Shown: positions 39,492-50,208 of the stretch, piece by piece
How the letters are laid out: each line of letters opens with the position of its first letter
How positions within the stretch are numbered: position 1 is the stretch's first letter
Assembly: GCA_000012145.1 (NCBI GenBank)
Contig: CP000053.1
Location: forward strand, 1,364,001-1,428,000
DNA: 64,000 bases
Reading direction: 5' to 3'
Source of the DNA: Rickettsia felis URRWXCal2
GTDB taxonomy: Bacteria; Pseudomonadota; Alphaproteobacteria; Rickettsiales; Rickettsiaceae
Position numbers and translations under genes: made by a program
Notes under the pieces: model-generated
What the model was told of the DNA's origin: nothing
Databases searched by the model: none
Seen by the model: the letters and a program-made list of their open reading frames with translations, nothing else

Positions 39492-39812
39492 TTATTTATA
39501 AACTTTTTCTATTATTTCCAAAGCTTTTTTAATATCCTTATCCTGAGTATCTTTACTACCGGCATTTAGCAGAAGAATAATTTTGTTATCTTTCTCAGTA
39601 AAATATATTCTATAACCTTTGCCGAAGAAGAATCTCAGCTCATATAATCTTCCTTTGATCTGTTTATAATCCCCATAAACTCCATATTCTAAACGAACTA
39701 ATCTATTAATAATTCTGCTATGCGTTTCAACATCTAATTTCTCTAACCAATCTTTAATATAAGATTTACCACTGTCTGTTATAAAAAATTGTATTTGCTT
39801 AGTTTTTTGCAT
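39492..39812 (-). CDS. Toxin, HigB/RelE-like (HI1419, Gp49 family)
   Basis: 106-residue toxin of the RelE superfamily (phage Gp49/HI1419 group). Features are DWLEKLDVETHSRIINRLVR, YKQIKGRLYELRFFFGKGYR, IYFTEKDNKIILLLNAGSK and KDIKKALEIIEKV. The gene precedes its antitoxin partner and seems complete. In the family such proteins cleave ribosome-bound mRNA. This is the second complete toxin-antitoxin pair in the window and is unrelated in detail to the first. Confidence 0.88.
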   Translation of the reverse strand: MQKTKQIQFFITDSGKSYIKDWLEKLDVETHSRIINRLVRLEYGVYGDYKQIKGRLYELRFFFGKGYRIYFTEKDNKIILLLNAGSKDTQDKDIKKALEIIEKVYK

Positions 39813-39934
39813 ATGTTAAGAGTTAGCCTTCAGATAATTATATTGTCGCATAAATACGACTTGCTGTCCAGCAGAAAATTATTTTAAAAACTACGGATCA
39901 TTAAATTAGAGAAGCAAATAACAACTACTCGCAG

Positions 39935-40627
39935 CTAGTAGTTTTTGATTTTGTCGATTAATATAGAAGTTCTTAAAAGTAATACTAATAGAAAATATAA
40001 TATAAAACTGATAAACATGATAATTAAAGGCTTTAGCATTGAAGAGTGAATAGTTGGACTCCCTAGCCTTAAAACACTAGCAGGCTGATGCAGACTATAC
40101 CAAATATTTACCGAGAATTTTACTATCGGTATGTTAATCAGTCCGATAAGAGCAATAATAGAAGCAGGATTTTGTGCCTTTCTTATATTATCCGCACTAT
40201 TTACTATGATAATATAGCTTAGATATAATAAAAATAATATGAGCATAGAGGTAAGTCTTGCATCCCAAACCCACCATGTTCCCCATATAGGTTTTCCCCA
40301 TAAAGAACCTGTTACTAAGCTAATCAAAGTAAAAGTAGCTCCAACGTAACTAGAAGCTACGGCTAGCAAATAGCTAATAGTAGTTTTCCATACTAAATAA
40401 CTAAAGCTGCATGCTGCCATGAAAATATAAATACCAAGGGCCATCCAAGAAGCAGGAACATGAACATACATAATGCGTACAAACTCACCTTGTTGATAAT
40501 CTACTGGCGAAACTATTAGAGCTAAATAAAGACCTATAATCATCATGACAAAAGTAGATATAGCTAATATAGGTATTATAACCTTTGATAATTTATTAAA
40601 ATAATAGGGGGTTAATAGTTTTAACAT
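39935..40627 (-). CDS. ccmC: Haem exporter permease CcmC
   Basis: 230-residue integral membrane protein with six predicted segments, part of the system I cytochrome c maturation machinery that presents haem to CcmE. The haem-handling tryptophan motif is visible as WGTWWVWDARLTS, flanked by conserved histidines (YVHVPASW and SLHQPASVLRLG). Length and motifs are standard. Other ccm genes are not in the window, so in Rickettsia they are scattered. Confidence 0.95.
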   Translation of the reverse strand: MLKLLTPYYFNKLSKVIIPILAISTFVMMIIGLYLALIVSPVDYQQGEFVRIMYVHVPASWMALGIYIFMAACSFSYLVWKTTISYLLAVASSYVGATFTLISLVTGSLWGKPIWGTWWVWDARLTSMLILFLLYLSYIIIVNSADNIRKAQNPASIIALIGLINIPIVKFSVNIWYSLHQPASVLRLGSPTIHSSMLKPLIIMFISFILYFLLVLLLRTSILIDKIKNY

Positions 40628-40685
40628 GTTTTCTTACTTCTTTATATCATTCTTGCGAGAGGCTTGCGTGCGTGGATACCTAAAT

Positions 40686-40807
40686 CGTCATTGCGAGCGG
40701 TCAAAGACCGCGTGGCAATCCAGTAAAAATAATAAAAAAATTCTGTAAATTAGAATTTTTTACTGGATTGCTTCGTCAATTACTCCGTAATTTTCCTCGC
40801 AATGACG
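40686..40807. repeat. Palindromic repeat, family A (long form)
   Basis: cgtcattgcgagcggtcaaa to ttttcctcgcaatgacg upstream of ccmC. Confidence 0.85.
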
Positions 40808-40843
40808 GATAAACCAATCCACGTAAGCAATGCTCTACCATGA

Positions 40844-41323
40844 TTATCGTATCCTCTTAAAAAACTCTTTCATTAATAGCCTCGAATCTTCCGCAAGAAT
40901 TCCGCTATATATTTCCGGTCTATAAAAACAAACACTGCTGTTAAAATATCGTAAATTACTTTCAACTGCTCCGTGCTTGGAATCAGAAGCTCCATAAAAC
41001 AAACGCTTTAACCTGCTATGAGCTATAGCTGCCGCACACATAGCACAAGGTTCTAAAGTAACGTAAATATCATAATCATTTAAATTTTTAGAAGATATAA
41101 GATTACATGCTTCATTAATAGCAATAATTTCAGCATGATAAAGAGCGTTATTTTTTTCTTCGGTATTATTATGACTACTAACAATGATTTTTTGATTTAA
41201 CCTATCTACAATCACCGCTCCGACCGGAACTTCATTTTTATCAAAAGCAATCCCTGCTTGTTTTAAAGCTTGCTCCATGAAAAAATTATTAAAATCCGTT
41301 TTTTTATCTAACAATATATTCAC
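40844..41323 (-). CDS. tadA: tRNA(Arg) adenosine-34 deaminase TadA
   Basis: 159-residue zinc deaminase that makes inosine at the wobble position of tRNA-Arg(ACG). Zinc ligands and catalytic glutamate are in [11 protein letters not shown] and [11 protein letters not shown]. Other family segments are [13 protein letters not shown] and [18 protein letters not shown]. The start given is GTG at 41323; an ATG at 41278 (MEQALKQAG) would cut into the region aligning with other TadA proteins, so the longer form is kept. It overlaps the upstream metal exporter gene by 20 bases. Confidence 0.95.
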   Translation of the reverse strand: MNILLDKKTDFNNFFMEQALKQAGIAFDKNEVPVGAVIVDRLNQKIIVSSHNNTEEKNNALYHAEIIAINEACNLISSKNLNDYDIYVTLEPCAMCAAAIAHSRLKRLFYGASDSKHGAVESNLRYFNSSVCFYRPEIYSGILAEDSRLLMKEFFKRIR

Positions 41324-42209
41324 GGTAATTTACGTGTTCTTCGATTCCAAAAGGATCTTGGTGGATAATTATTTCAGCCTCCGGAAATTCCTGCAATATT
41401 TCAAAAGCAATCTCATCGCTAATTTTATGAGCATTATAAAGCGACATATTGCCGTCCATTTCCAAATGACACTGAATAAAAGCTTTTTGAGCCGCATATC
41501 TAGTTTTCATTTCGTGCATACCTTTTACGCCTAAATGGTTATTAACTATCGAGATAATTTTTTGTCTATCTTGCTCAGGTAATTCATGATCGACTAAATT
41601 TTTAAATGCCTTTTTAAATAAAGAATAAGAAGAGTGAAATATATATAACGAAATAACTACACCAAATAATGGGTCAACAAACCAAAAATAATCACTTAAA
41701 TTTATAGAGATAATTACTATAACATTAGTTAATAAGTCTGTGAAATAATGAAGCTTATCGGCTTTTACTATCTCCGATCCTGTTTTTTTAATTACATAAG
41801 TTTGATAAAGTACTAAAATAATTGTTAAGAATATACATACATACATTACCGTAGTACCGTCACTGATATTCTCCGGTTTTGTTTTTTCAAATAAAGATTT
41901 AACCGAAGAAAAGCCTACAAAAAAAGCCGAAGCAAAGAAAAATATCGATTGAGAAAAAATTGTTAAATCCTGCATTTTTTCATGCCCGAACCTGTGATGA
42001 TGATCGGGCGGTTGCAGGGCAAATCTTAAAGCTATTAGATTAATAAAGGAAGAAGTTATATCAAGCATTGAATCAATTAAAGAAGCAAGAATTGATTGCG
42101 AATCGGTAACAACCCAAGCGTATAATTTTATACTTAAAATAATTAATGCCGTAGTAACCGATAAATAAGATGCCGATTTTATTAACCGATTACGGCTATT
42201 AGTATCCAT
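41304..42209 (-). CDS. Cation diffusion facilitator (FieF-like metal exporter)
   Basis: 301-residue CDF-family proton-driven exporter of Zn2+, Fe2+ or a similar divalent metal. Transmembrane metal-site motifs SLIDSMLDI and [16 protein letters not shown] are present, along with [16 protein letters not shown] in the first cytoplasmic loop. The C-terminal cytoplasmic domain ([36 protein letters not shown]) dimerises in the family. I place the start at the ATG at 42209 with GGAAAG upstream; a TTG five codons earlier is possible. It is likely co-transcribed with tadA. Confidence 0.92.
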   Translation of the reverse strand: MDTNSRNRLIKSASYLSVTTALIILSIKLYAWVVTDSQSILASLIDSMLDITSSFINLIALRFALQPPDHHHRFGHEKMQDLTIFSQSIFFFASAFFVGFSSVKSLFEKTKPENISDGTTVMYVCIFLTIILVLYQTYVIKKTGSEIVKADKLHYFTDLLTNVIVIISINLSDYFWFVDPLFGVVISLYIFHSSYSLFKKAFKNLVDHELPEQDRQKIISIVNNHLGVKGMHEMKTRYAAQKAFIQCHLEMDGNMSLYNAHKISDEIAFEILQEFPEAEIIIHQDPFGIEEHVNYREYIVR

Positions 42210-42272
42210 AACGAATCTTTCCAATTTATTTTTTGTAGTTTAACAAAGAAAATATAAAATTCAATTATAATT

Positions 42273-42342
42273 AGGTTCCGTGAACAAAATAAAAAATAAT
42301 ATTTTAAAATACAAATAATTTAAATTTTGTTTACAGAATCTA
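42273..42342. repeat. Inverted repeat (family D)
   Basis: aggttccgtgaaca at the left and tgtttacagaatcta at the right around an AT-rich centre, located 70 bases upstream of the 17-kDa antigen gene. It may overlap that gene's promoter region. Confidence 0.6.
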
Positions 42343-42411
42343 GTTTTAACTTTACAAAATTCTAAAAACCATATACTTATTAAATTATATATTTAAAAAG
42401 AGAGAATTTAT

Positions 42412-42891
42412 ATGAAACTATTATCTAAAATTATGATTATAGCTCTTGCAGCTTCTATGTTACAAGCCTGTAACGGACCAGGCGGTATGAATAAACAAGG
42501 TACGGGAACACTTCTTGGCGGTGCCGGCGGTGCATTACTTGGTTCTCAATTCGGCAAGGGCAAAGGACAGCTTGTCGGAGTAGGTGTAGGTGCATTACTT
42601 GGAGCAGTTCTTGGTGGACAAATAGGTGCAGGTATGGATGAGCAGGATAGAAGACTTGCTGAACTCACTTCACAAAGAGCTTTAGAAGCAACACCTAGCG
42701 GCACTAGCGTAGAATGGCGTAATCCGGATAACGGTAATCATGGTTACGTAACACCTAATAAAACTTATAGAAATAGCACTGGTCAATATTGCCGTGAGTA
42801 CACTCAAACAGTTGTAATAGGCGGAAAACAACAAAAAGCATACGGTAATGCATGCCGCCAACCTGACGGACTATGGCAAGTTGTGAATTGA
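42412..42891 (+). CDS. 17-kDa surface antigen (lipoprotein)
   Basis: 159-residue outer-membrane lipoprotein, the genus-common 17-kDa antigen. The N-terminus [20 protein letters not shown] has a lipobox ending LQAC. A glycine-zipper segment follows ([39 protein letters not shown]), then a soluble domain ([45 protein letters not shown]). The length and all hallmark segments match. It is widely used as a diagnostic target for the genus. Transcribed alone with a GAGAG ribosome site. Confidence 0.97.
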   Translation: MKLLSKIMIIALAASMLQACNGPGGMNKQGTGTLLGGAGGALLGSQFGKGKGQLVGVGVGALLGAVLGGQIGAGMDEQDRRLAELTSQRALEATPSGTSVEWRNPDNGNHGYVTPNKTYRNSTGQYCREYTQTVVIGGKQQKAYGNACRQPDGLWQVVN

Positions 42892-42938
42892 TAGACAAAA
42901 CGTCATTGTGAGTAGGCATTGCCCGCATGATACCAAAT

Positions 42939-43033
42939 CGTCATTGCGAGGAAATTACGTTAAGTAATTGACGAAGCAATCTCGTACTATAGTCCTGAGA
43001 TTGCCACGCTCCTTACAGTCGCTCGCAATGACG
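42939..43033. repeat. Palindromic repeat, family A
   Basis: cgtcattgcgaggaaattac to agtcgctcgcaatgacg, ending 21 bases before the PEBP gene. A partial left end (cgtcattgtgag) also occurs at 42901. Confidence 0.85.
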
Positions 43034-43054
43034 TTATAATAAAAAGAGCAACCT

Positions 43055-43519
43055 ATGACTTTCATAATAACAAGTACGGCGTTTAAGCATAATGAGCGTA
43101 TTCCTGATAAATTTACTTGTAAAGGACAGAATGTTTCTCCGCATTTAGAGTGGAGTGATGCTCCTATAGATACTAAATCTTTTGTGCTTATCATGGATGA
43201 CCCTGATGCACCAATAGAAATAGCACCACCGCACGGTATATGGGATCATTGGATAATATATAATATTCCTGCTTCTATTACTGAGCTTTCAGAAAGACAA
43301 ATAGATAGCAATATTAAAATTTTAGATAATAGCTGGAAAGAAAAGAAATACGGAGGTCCTTGTCCACCTGCCGGTAAACCTCATCGTTATTTTTTCAAAC
43401 TATATGCTCTAAATGATTATCTTGAGCTTGATGAAAACGCTAGCAAGCAAGATTTAGTATTAGCTTTGCAAAAACATTTACTAGCTGAAACTGAATTAAT
43501 CGGCATTTATTCTACATAA
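43055..43519 (+). CDS. YbhB/YbcL family Raf-kinase-inhibitor-like protein (PEBP)
   Basis: 154-residue phosphatidylethanolamine-binding-like protein. The ligand-site signature is visible: FVLIMDDPDAP, then IWDHWIIYNIPASI, GKPHRYFFKLYALND, and the N-terminal IPDKFTCKGQNVSPHLEW. There is no signal peptide, so it is cytoplasmic. Its function in bacteria is not established. It sits between two family A repeats. Confidence 0.93.
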   Translation: MTFIITSTAFKHNERIPDKFTCKGQNVSPHLEWSDAPIDTKSFVLIMDDPDAPIEIAPPHGIWDHWIIYNIPASITELSERQIDSNIKILDNSWKEKKYGGPCPPAGKPHRYFFKLYALNDYLELDENASKQDLVLALQKHLLAETELIGIYST

Positions 43520-43581
43520 TGTCATGGCTTACCCGCATTAAACCGTCATTGCGAGCAGGCGTTGTTGCGTAGATATCAAAC

Positions 43582-43701
43582 CGTCATTGCGAGGAGCAAA
43601 GCGACGTGGCAATCCAGAAAAAATAATAAAAAAATTCTGATTTACAGAATTTTTTTACTGGATTGCTTCGTCGAAACTTGCAGTTTCTTCTCGCAATGAC
43701 G
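43582..43701. repeat. Palindromic repeat, family A (long form)
   Basis: cgtcattgcgaggagcaaag to cttctcgcaatgacgg in the gap before znuC. Confidence 0.85.
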
Positions 43702-43754
43702 GAAAAAACGACCCGTGCAGGAATGACGTAAAACTTTAAACACAAAATATTATC

Positions 43755-44456
43755 TTGGAAAAACCTATAATCGAGTTTCGTAACGTATCTAAAAAATTCG
43801 GTAATAAATTGCCGATAAATAACGTTAGCTTTACCGTCAAAAAAAATAATATAACTACTTTAATCGGACCTAACGGTGCAGGTAAAACTACCATAGTACG
43901 GTTAATGCTTGGGCTTGAAAAACCTACAAACGGCGAGATTATAATTGATCCCAAATTAAAAATCGGATATGTACCGCAGAAGTTCGGATTAACCCCTGAT
44001 CTACCTATTACAGTAAAAAAATTTTTAGATTTGTTAGCACCTAGTAATTTTAATAGCAATATTAAAGAGATTAACTCATTTATTGATTTGGAACATATAA
44101 AAGATCAAGAAATTTCTAAACTCTCAGGAGGACAGTTTCAAAAGGTAGTTCTTGCATGTTCAATAGTTAATAAACCCGACTTAATCATTTTAGATGAACC
44201 GTTACAGTCTTTAGATGTAACAAGCCAACAAGAATTTTATCAGCTTATTAATTTGATTCGTAAAAAGCTAAATATTACGGTATTTATGATCTCGCACGAT
44301 TTATTTACCGTAATAAAAAACTCCGATCAAGTGATATGCTTAAACGGTCATATATGTTGCAGCGGCGTGCCAAATGAAATAACTCCTAACTCTGAATTCT
44401 CAAATGCACTTTCTTCTCTAGGCTTCTATACCCACCACCACGATCATAGGCATTAG
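43755..44456 (+). CDS. znuC: Zinc ABC transporter ATP-binding protein ZnuC
   Basis: 233-residue ABC ATPase for zinc uptake. Walker A is GPNGAGKTT, the signature is LSGGQFQKV, Walker B is [12 protein letters not shown], and the switch histidine is in FMISHDLF. The start is TTG at 43755 ([15 protein letters not shown]). The C-terminus ends THHHDHRH, a short histidine tail that may bind zinc. Permease and binding protein are not adjacent. The stop is two bases from the uvrA stop on the other strand. Confidence 0.88.
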
Positions 44457-44458
44457 AC

Positions 44459-47320
44459 CTATTCCAAATATTGCTTTAAATATCTGCCGGTATGGCTTTC
44501 CGCACAAGCAGCGATATCGGCAGGAGTACCGCATACAACTATCTTACCGCCTTTGTCACCGCCCTCAGGACCGACATCAATAATATAATCTGCCGTTTTT
44601 ATAACATCTAAATTATGCTCGATAACTAAAACGGTATTACCCATATCAACGAGTTTATGCAAAACTTTCAGCAATTTATTAATATCGTCAATATGTAGCC
44701 CCGTAGTCGGTTCATCAAGTATATAAAGCGTTTTACCGGTTGAACGTCTTGATAATTCTTTAGCAAGTTTAACACGTTGTGCTTCACCGCCTGAAAGAGT
44801 AGTAGCAGACTGACCGATTTTAATATAGCCTAGACCTACTTCATTTAAAGTAATTAGTTTTTCATAGATTAACGGGATTTTCTCAAAAAATTGCATTGCA
44901 TCTTCTACCGTCATCATCAAAATATCGGCAATAGATTTGCCTTTATATTTTATTTCAAGTGTTTCTCTATTATATCTGTGACCATTACAAATATCACATT
45001 TTACATATACGTCAGGGAGAAAATGCATCTCTATTTTAATTAGCCCGTCACCTTGGCATGCTTCACATCTACCGCCTTTAACGTTAAACGAAAATCTGCC
45101 TACTTTATAACCTCTTGCTTTTGATTCAGGTAATTCCACAAACCAATCTCTAATATGGGTAAAGGCACCTGTATAAGTCGCAGGGTTTGAACGAGGAGTT
45201 CTACCTATCGGGGATTGATTAATATCGATAATTTTATCAATATATTCAAGTCCTTTTAATTCTCTATATTTTCCCGGAAATACTTTGCTAGTCGTCTCTA
45301 AATGCTTTAGAGCCGCTTTATATAGAGTATGAATCATCAAGCTTGATTTACCACTTCCCGATACTCCCGTTATAGCGGTAAACGTACCAAGCGGAATTTT
45401 GATATCAACATTATCTAAATTGTTAGAAACCGCCCCAAGTAATTCAATTGACCTATTATCATGCCCTACTCTTGTTTCAGACGGTACTTTGATTGTTTGA
45501 CGACCACTTAGATACCTACCTGTAATACTTTCTTCAAAATTCTTTATTTCTTCTGCATTGCCTTCTGCAATAACACGACCGCCGTGAATACCGGCTCCCG
45601 GCCCTATATCGATAATATGGTCTGCTTCATACATTGTTTCTTCGTCATGCTCGACTACCAAAACGGTATTACCTAGATCTCTAAGCCTTTTTAGGGTTTC
45701 GATTAATCTTGTATTATCTCGTTGATGAAGACCGATAGACGGCTCATCAAGTACATATAAAACACCGCTAAGTCCTGAACCTATTTGAGATGCAAGACGA
45801 ATACGTTGACTTTCCCCTCCCGATAAAGTACCTGCTTCTCGTGATAACGTTAGATAATCAAGCCCGACATTCATAAGAAATTTTAATCTCTCAGTAATTT
45901 CTTTGAGTATACGCTCAGCAATAAATAATTGCTTTTTATTTAATTTTTCTTCTAAGTGACTAAACCATTTTTGCAAGGCTGCAATACTCATACCTGCTAC
46001 TTCGCCTATATGAAAATTCGCTATTTTAACGCATAATGCTTCGTCTTTTAATCTAAACCCTGAGCAGGCAGTACATTTATGTTCTGACTTAAATTTAGCT
46101 AGTTCTTCTTTAATTAAAACCGATTCTATAGTACGGTCCTTTTCCTGCAAACTTGGTATTATACCGGCAAAAGGTTGTTTTATTATTTGCGTTTTAGAAC
46201 CGTCGTGAAATTCAAATTTTATTGCCTCTTCTCCTGAACCTTCAAATAAAATATCCTTAACATTTTGTGATAAACTTGCAAAAGGTACTTCAATAGAAAA
46301 TTTATAATGATCGGCAAGAGCCTTTAATGTCTCTAAGATAAATTTAGAAGATGTACTACCCCAAGGCACTATTGCACCGTCTTTAATAGAAATTCTTTGA
46401 TCTGGAACAATTAATTCTCTATCAAAGAAAAACTCCTTACCTATTCCCTCACATTTAGGACATGCTCCAAAAGGGCTATTAAAAGAAAAGATTCGAGGCT
46501 CTATTTCAGTAAGCTGAAAACCGGATACCGGACAAGAATATTTTTCGGAAAAAGTAATACGTTGATTTTTTTCAAATTCGGTCTTAACTGCCGGCGGCAA
46601 TTCTACAATTTCTAAATAAGTAATTCCCTCGGCAAGATTTAACGAACTCTCTAAGCTATCTGCAAGCCTATTACCTAAACTTTCGTCTAGAACTATTCTA
46701 TCAACGATGACTTCTATATTATGCTTCTTATTTTTATCAAGTTTCGGTAAATCATCAATTTCACAAACTTCACCGTTAACTATTAATTTCTGAAAGCCTT
46801 GCTTTTTCAGATTCATAATTTCACGTTTGAACTCCCCCTTATGTCCTCTAACAATAGGAGCAAGTAAATATACTTTCGTGCCTTTAGGTAGTTCATTAAT
46901 TATATCTACCATCTCAGAAACCGTTTGGCTATGTATCGGAAGACCGGTTGCCGGAGAGTAAGGAATACCAACCCTTGCATATAATAACCTAAGGTAATCG
47001 TAAATTTCCGTTATAGTTCCAACTGTAGAACGAGGATTTTTAGAAGTAGTTTTTTGGTCAATTGCGATAGCAGGCGATAATCCGGAAATAGATTCCACAT
47101 TCGGTTTATTTTGTAAATGCAAGAATTGCCTTGCATACGAAGATAAGCTTTCAACATATCGCCTTTGACCTTCTGCATAAATAGTATCAAAAGCTAAAGA
47201 AGACTTGCCTGAACCACTAAGGCCGGTGATAACAACAAATTTATTCCTTGGAATATCAACATTTATATTTTTTAGATTATGCTCTTTAGCACCGCGTACC
47301 TTAATATATTCTTGATTCAT
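44459..47320 (-). CDS. uvrA: Excinuclease ABC subunit A (UvrA)
   Basis: 953-residue damage-recognition ATPase of nucleotide excision repair. The two ABC modules have Walker A motifs [15 protein letters not shown] and [15 protein letters not shown], signatures [15 protein letters not shown] and [15 protein letters not shown], and Walker B with [12 protein letters not shown] and [12 protein letters not shown]. Zinc fingers appear at [24 protein letters not shown] and [11 protein letters not shown]. The start chosen is the ATG at 47320 ([11 protein letters not shown]); a GTG two codons earlier is possible. It is divergent from ssb, a frequent arrangement. Confidence 0.98.
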   Translation of the reverse strand: MNQEYIKVRGAKEHNLKNINVDIPRNKFVVITGLSGSGKSSLAFDTIYAEGQRRYVESLSSYARQFLHLQNKPNVESISGLSPAIAIDQKTTSKNPRSTVGTITEIYDYLRLLYARVGIPYSPATGLPIHSQTVSEMVDIINELPKGTKVYLLAPIVRGHKGEFKREIMNLKKQGFQKLIVNGEVCEIDDLPKLDKNKKHNIEVIVDRIVLDESLGNRLADSLESSLNLAEGITYLEIVELPPAVKTEFEKNQRITFSEKYSCPVSGFQLTEIEPRIFSFNSPFGACPKCEGIGKEFFFDRELIVPDQRISIKDGAIVPWGSTSSKFILETLKALADHYKFSIEVPFASLSQNVKDILFEGSGEEAIKFEFHDGSKTQIIKQPFAGIIPSLQEKDRTIESVLIKEELAKFKSEHKCTACSGFRLKDEALCVKIANFHIGEVAGMSIAALQKWFSHLEEKLNKKQLFIAERILKEITERLKFLMNVGLDYLTLSREAGTLSGGESQRIRLASQIGSGLSGVLYVLDEPSIGLHQRDNTRLIETLKRLRDLGNTVLVVEHDEETMYEADHIIDIGPGAGIHGGRVIAEGNAEEIKNFEESITGRYLSGRQTIKVPSETRVGHDNRSIELLGAVSNNLDNVDIKIPLGTFTAITGVSGSGKSSLMIHTLYKAALKHLETTSKVFPGKYRELKGLEYIDKIIDINQSPIGRTPRSNPATYTGAFTHIRDWFVELPESKARGYKVGRFSFNVKGGRCEACQGDGLIKIEMHFLPDVYVKCDICNGHRYNRETLEIKYKGKSIADILMMTVEDAMQFFEKIPLIYEKLITLNEVGLGYIKIGQSATTLSGGEAQRVKLAKELSRRSTGKTLYILDEPTTGLHIDDINKLLKVLHKLVDMGNTVLVIEHNLDVIKTADYIIDVGPEGGDKGGKIVVCGTPADIAACAESHTGRYLKQYLE

Positions 47321-47430
47321 AATCACTTCACTACAAAATTTTTGAGATATTTTTTAAAAAACCTGTAGTATTATAGGCTCTTTTATTTTATTATTGCAAT
47401 AATAATATTTTAAAATAGGTAGTATAATCT

Positions 47431-47889
47431 ATGGCAGGTAGTTTAAATAAAGTAATATTAATAGGTAATGTAGGGCGTGATCCGGAAATTAGAACTACGG
47501 GCGAAGGGAAAAAAATCATTAATCTTTCCTTAGCAACAACCGAAACTTGGAAAGATCGCATTACCAGCGAACGAAAAGAACGAACTGAATGGCATAGAGT
47601 AGTGATATTTAGCGAAGGGTTAGTATCTGTTGTAGAACGCTATGTTACAAAAGGTAGTAAATTATATATTGAAGGTTCATTGCAAACCCGTAAGTGGAAT
47701 GATAATTCAGGTCAAGAAAAATATACCACGGAAGTTGTGTTACAAAATTTTAATTCACAATTAATATTATTAGATAGTAAAAACTCTAATAATCATACTC
47801 AAGATTCAGGGCGTAGCGAATATAAACATCCTGAAGCTAAAAATCATTCCTTTGACCATAGCGACTTAGACGACGAAATACCGTTTTAA
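47431..47889 (+). CDS. ssb: Single-stranded DNA-binding protein
   Basis: 152-residue SSB. The OB fold is indicated by LNKVILIGNVGRDPEIRTTG, NLSLATTETWKD, TEWHRVVIF and KGSKLYIEGSLQTRKWND. A Ser/Asn/His-rich linker leads to the acidic tip DDEIPF that recruits repair proteins. Divergent from uvrA with a 110-base shared promoter region. The next gene starts 11 bases later, so they may share a transcript. Confidence 0.97.
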   Translation: MAGSLNKVILIGNVGRDPEIRTTGEGKKIINLSLATTETWKDRITSERKERTEWHRVVIFSEGLVSVVERYVTKGSKLYIEGSLQTRKWNDNSGQEKYTTEVVLQNFNSQLILLDSKNSNNHTQDSGRSEYKHPEAKNHSFDHSDLDDEIPF

Positions 47890-47900
47890 TCAAAATTGTT

Positions 47901-48731
47901 ATGAAAAATTTTATTTGGGCAATAATATTTTTAATACCAATATTTCTTTCAGGCTGTTCTACTACTCATGATGTCGCTAGCAGAGTAAAACATTCGCAAG
48001 ATATAGCAACTCAAAATAACTTTCATATGAGGTTAGTAAACGGTGGTGATTTTACTCTTACGACTTATCAGCGTATTACAGACCATAACCTACCTTTCGT
48101 ATTCTATATTGAGGGAGATGGGCATCTTGCAGATGGCGGCGTTAACTCTGACAACCCTACCCCTGTTAATCCGATGCTCTTAAAGCTTGCTACAATGGAT
48201 AAAAGACCGAATGTTGTTTATATAGCACGACCTTGTCAATATACTCCTTTAGAAATGAATCCAAAATGCGTTAGCGATTATTGGTTAGATAAAAGAATGG
48301 GGCAGGAAGTCGTAGATTCAATTAACAATGTCATAAATATTATCAATAACGGACAAAAATTTAGCTTAGTCGGCTTCTCCGGTGGGGGCGGGCTTACAAT
48401 ATTAATTGCCGCTCAAAATAATAATGTTAAAGATATTATAACGATTGCCGGTAATTTAGATACTGAAAAATTTGATAAATATCATAATTATCGTGGTTAC
48501 TTAGTTAAATCGTTAAACCCGATAAATTATGCTAAGCAAGTTAATAATATCCCTCAATTACATCTCTCTGGCATGAATGACAAAAGAGTCCCGCCTTTCA
48601 TAGCAGAACTTTACGTAAAAACAAGTAACTCACCATGTGTAAAAAAGCAAACTTTTCCTAATATTTCTCATGCAAAAGGTTGGGATAAAGTTTGGTCTAA
48701 TATATTAGATATTCCTCTAATTTGTAATTAA
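47901..48731 (+). CDS. Alpha/beta-hydrolase-fold lipoprotein
   Basis: 276-residue predicted lipoprotein. The N-terminus MKNFIWAIIFLIPIFLSGCS has a lipobox LSGC. The mature part has an alpha/beta-hydrolase pattern: FVFYIEGDGHLADGG, VVYIARPCQYTPLE, and a nucleophile elbow SLVGFSGGGGL with a serine inside GFSGGG. A possible aspartate lies in GMNDKRVPPF and a histidine in ISHAKGWDKVW. The substrate is unknown. It follows ssb with little spacing. Confidence 0.82.
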   Translation: MKNFIWAIIFLIPIFLSGCSTTHDVASRVKHSQDIATQNNFHMRLVNGGDFTLTTYQRITDHNLPFVFYIEGDGHLADGGVNSDNPTPVNPMLLKLATMDKRPNVVYIARPCQYTPLEMNPKCVSDYWLDKRMGQEVVDSINNVINIINNGQKFSLVGFSGGGGLTILIAAQNNNVKDIITIAGNLDTEKFDKYHNYRGYLVKSLNPINYAKQVNNIPQLHLSGMNDKRVPPFIAELYVKTSNSPCVKKQTFPNISHAKGWDKVWSNILDIPLICN

Positions 48732-48841
48732 GCATTAGGAAATATTATTAATCTATTTAAACATATAAGACAAAATCCTTTATTGACTTTTATACAAAAC
48801 AGTATAATTCTTTTTACAATTTAATTTTTTATACAAGAATT

Positions 48842-50182
48842 ATGCTAGGCTACGAAAAAGAACAAAGAAGTTTGACAAAAGAACAAAAACAAGCTGTAGG
48901 GTTGTTATCTGTAGGAACCTTATTAGAATATTTTGATCTTATGCTTTATGTCCATATGTCCGTACTTCTTAATGAGCTTTTTTTCCCAAAAGCTGATGCT
49001 TATGCTACTTCGCTTTACTCTATAGCAGCTTTATGTGCTACTTTTATCTTTAGACCGCTCGGGGCTCTCGTTTTTGGATATTTAGGCGATACATATGGGC
49101 GAAAAACTACAGTAGTTATAACAACTATGATGATGGCTACTTCGTGCATAGTAATGGCATTACTTCCTACTTACAATGAAATTGGTATAACAGCTTCTAT
49201 TATAATAATATTATGTAGAATTGTTCAAGGTATGTCCTCAATGGGAGAGGTAATAGGAACAGAAGTTTATTTAACCGAGTTTACTAAGCCTCCAATACAA
49301 TATCCTATTGTAGCCTTAGCTACGGTTTTCGCTACTGTAGGAACTTTCGCAGCTTTAGGGGTTGCTACTATTGTTACTTCTTATGGCTTTAATTGGCATT
49401 ATGCATTTGGTATCGGTGCAATTATTGCCGTTGTAGGAACATTAGCAAGAACCGCATTACGAGAAACTCCTGAATTTGCTAATGCAAAGCTTAAATTACT
49501 TAAAACTTTTGAAAAAGCTAATAGGGATATAAAAGTATTAGAAAATAATCCTATTTGGAAAGAAAAAATTAATAAAAAGACAGCAATAGCTTTATTTATA
49601 ATGGATTGTGCATGGCCTGTATGTTTTTATTTTGCATATATTTATTGTGGCGATATTCTTGTAACCAAATTTAACTGTACTCCTGAACAAGTTATAAAAA
49701 CAAAATTTCAAATTATCTATAATAGAACTTATAAGTATAATAATAGTAGCAGCATTAAGTTATAAGATATATCCTTTAAAAATTCTAAAAGCATTATTAA
49801 GTATTTTTACTATACAATATTACTATGTCCATATTTATTAAATAAGGCTTCTAATCCAAATCAAATATTCATTATTCAATCACTTATCATGACTTTTGCC
49901 CTTAATGTTATGCCGGCTGTACCAAATTGTTTTAGACATTTTCCAATCTTTAAACGCTTTACTTCCGTAACATTTACATATGCTTTATCAGCCGCTTGTA
50001 TGTATGTTATTAGCTCTTTTGGTTTTCCTCATTTAATAAAAACCTTTGGAAACTGGGGAGTATTAATTATTATGATTCCAACAAGTATTGGATTTGGTAT
50101 ATTTCATTTTGAAAAATTGGAGAAAGAAAGTGGAAATTATCCAACGAAATTTTTCACCCCTTCTCCAGTTATATCTGCTTAA
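48842..50182 (+). pseudogene. MFS transporter, ProP/MHS-like, two frameshifts
   Basis: Remnant of a metabolite:proton symporter in the ProP-like branch of the major facilitator family. The N-terminal 290 residues are clean (LLSVGTLLEYFDLMLYVHMS, RPLGALVFGYLGDTYGRKTT, LCRIVQGMSSMGEVIGTEVY). Reading shifts near 49705, runs through SIIELISIIIVAALSYKIYP, and shifts again near 49810 into CPYLLNKASNPNQIFIIQSL, rejoining the final helices to a stop at 50182. The two shifts cancel, so overall length stays a multiple of three. The substrate cannot be told. The gene is probably inactive. Confidence 0.88.
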
Positions 50183-50208
50183 TTGATAAATATTTTTGCA
50201 TTTTATTA

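Noticed and set aside
42955..43194. 79-codon minus-strand frame
   Set aside because: Overlaps a family A repeat and the start of the PEBP gene on the other strand.
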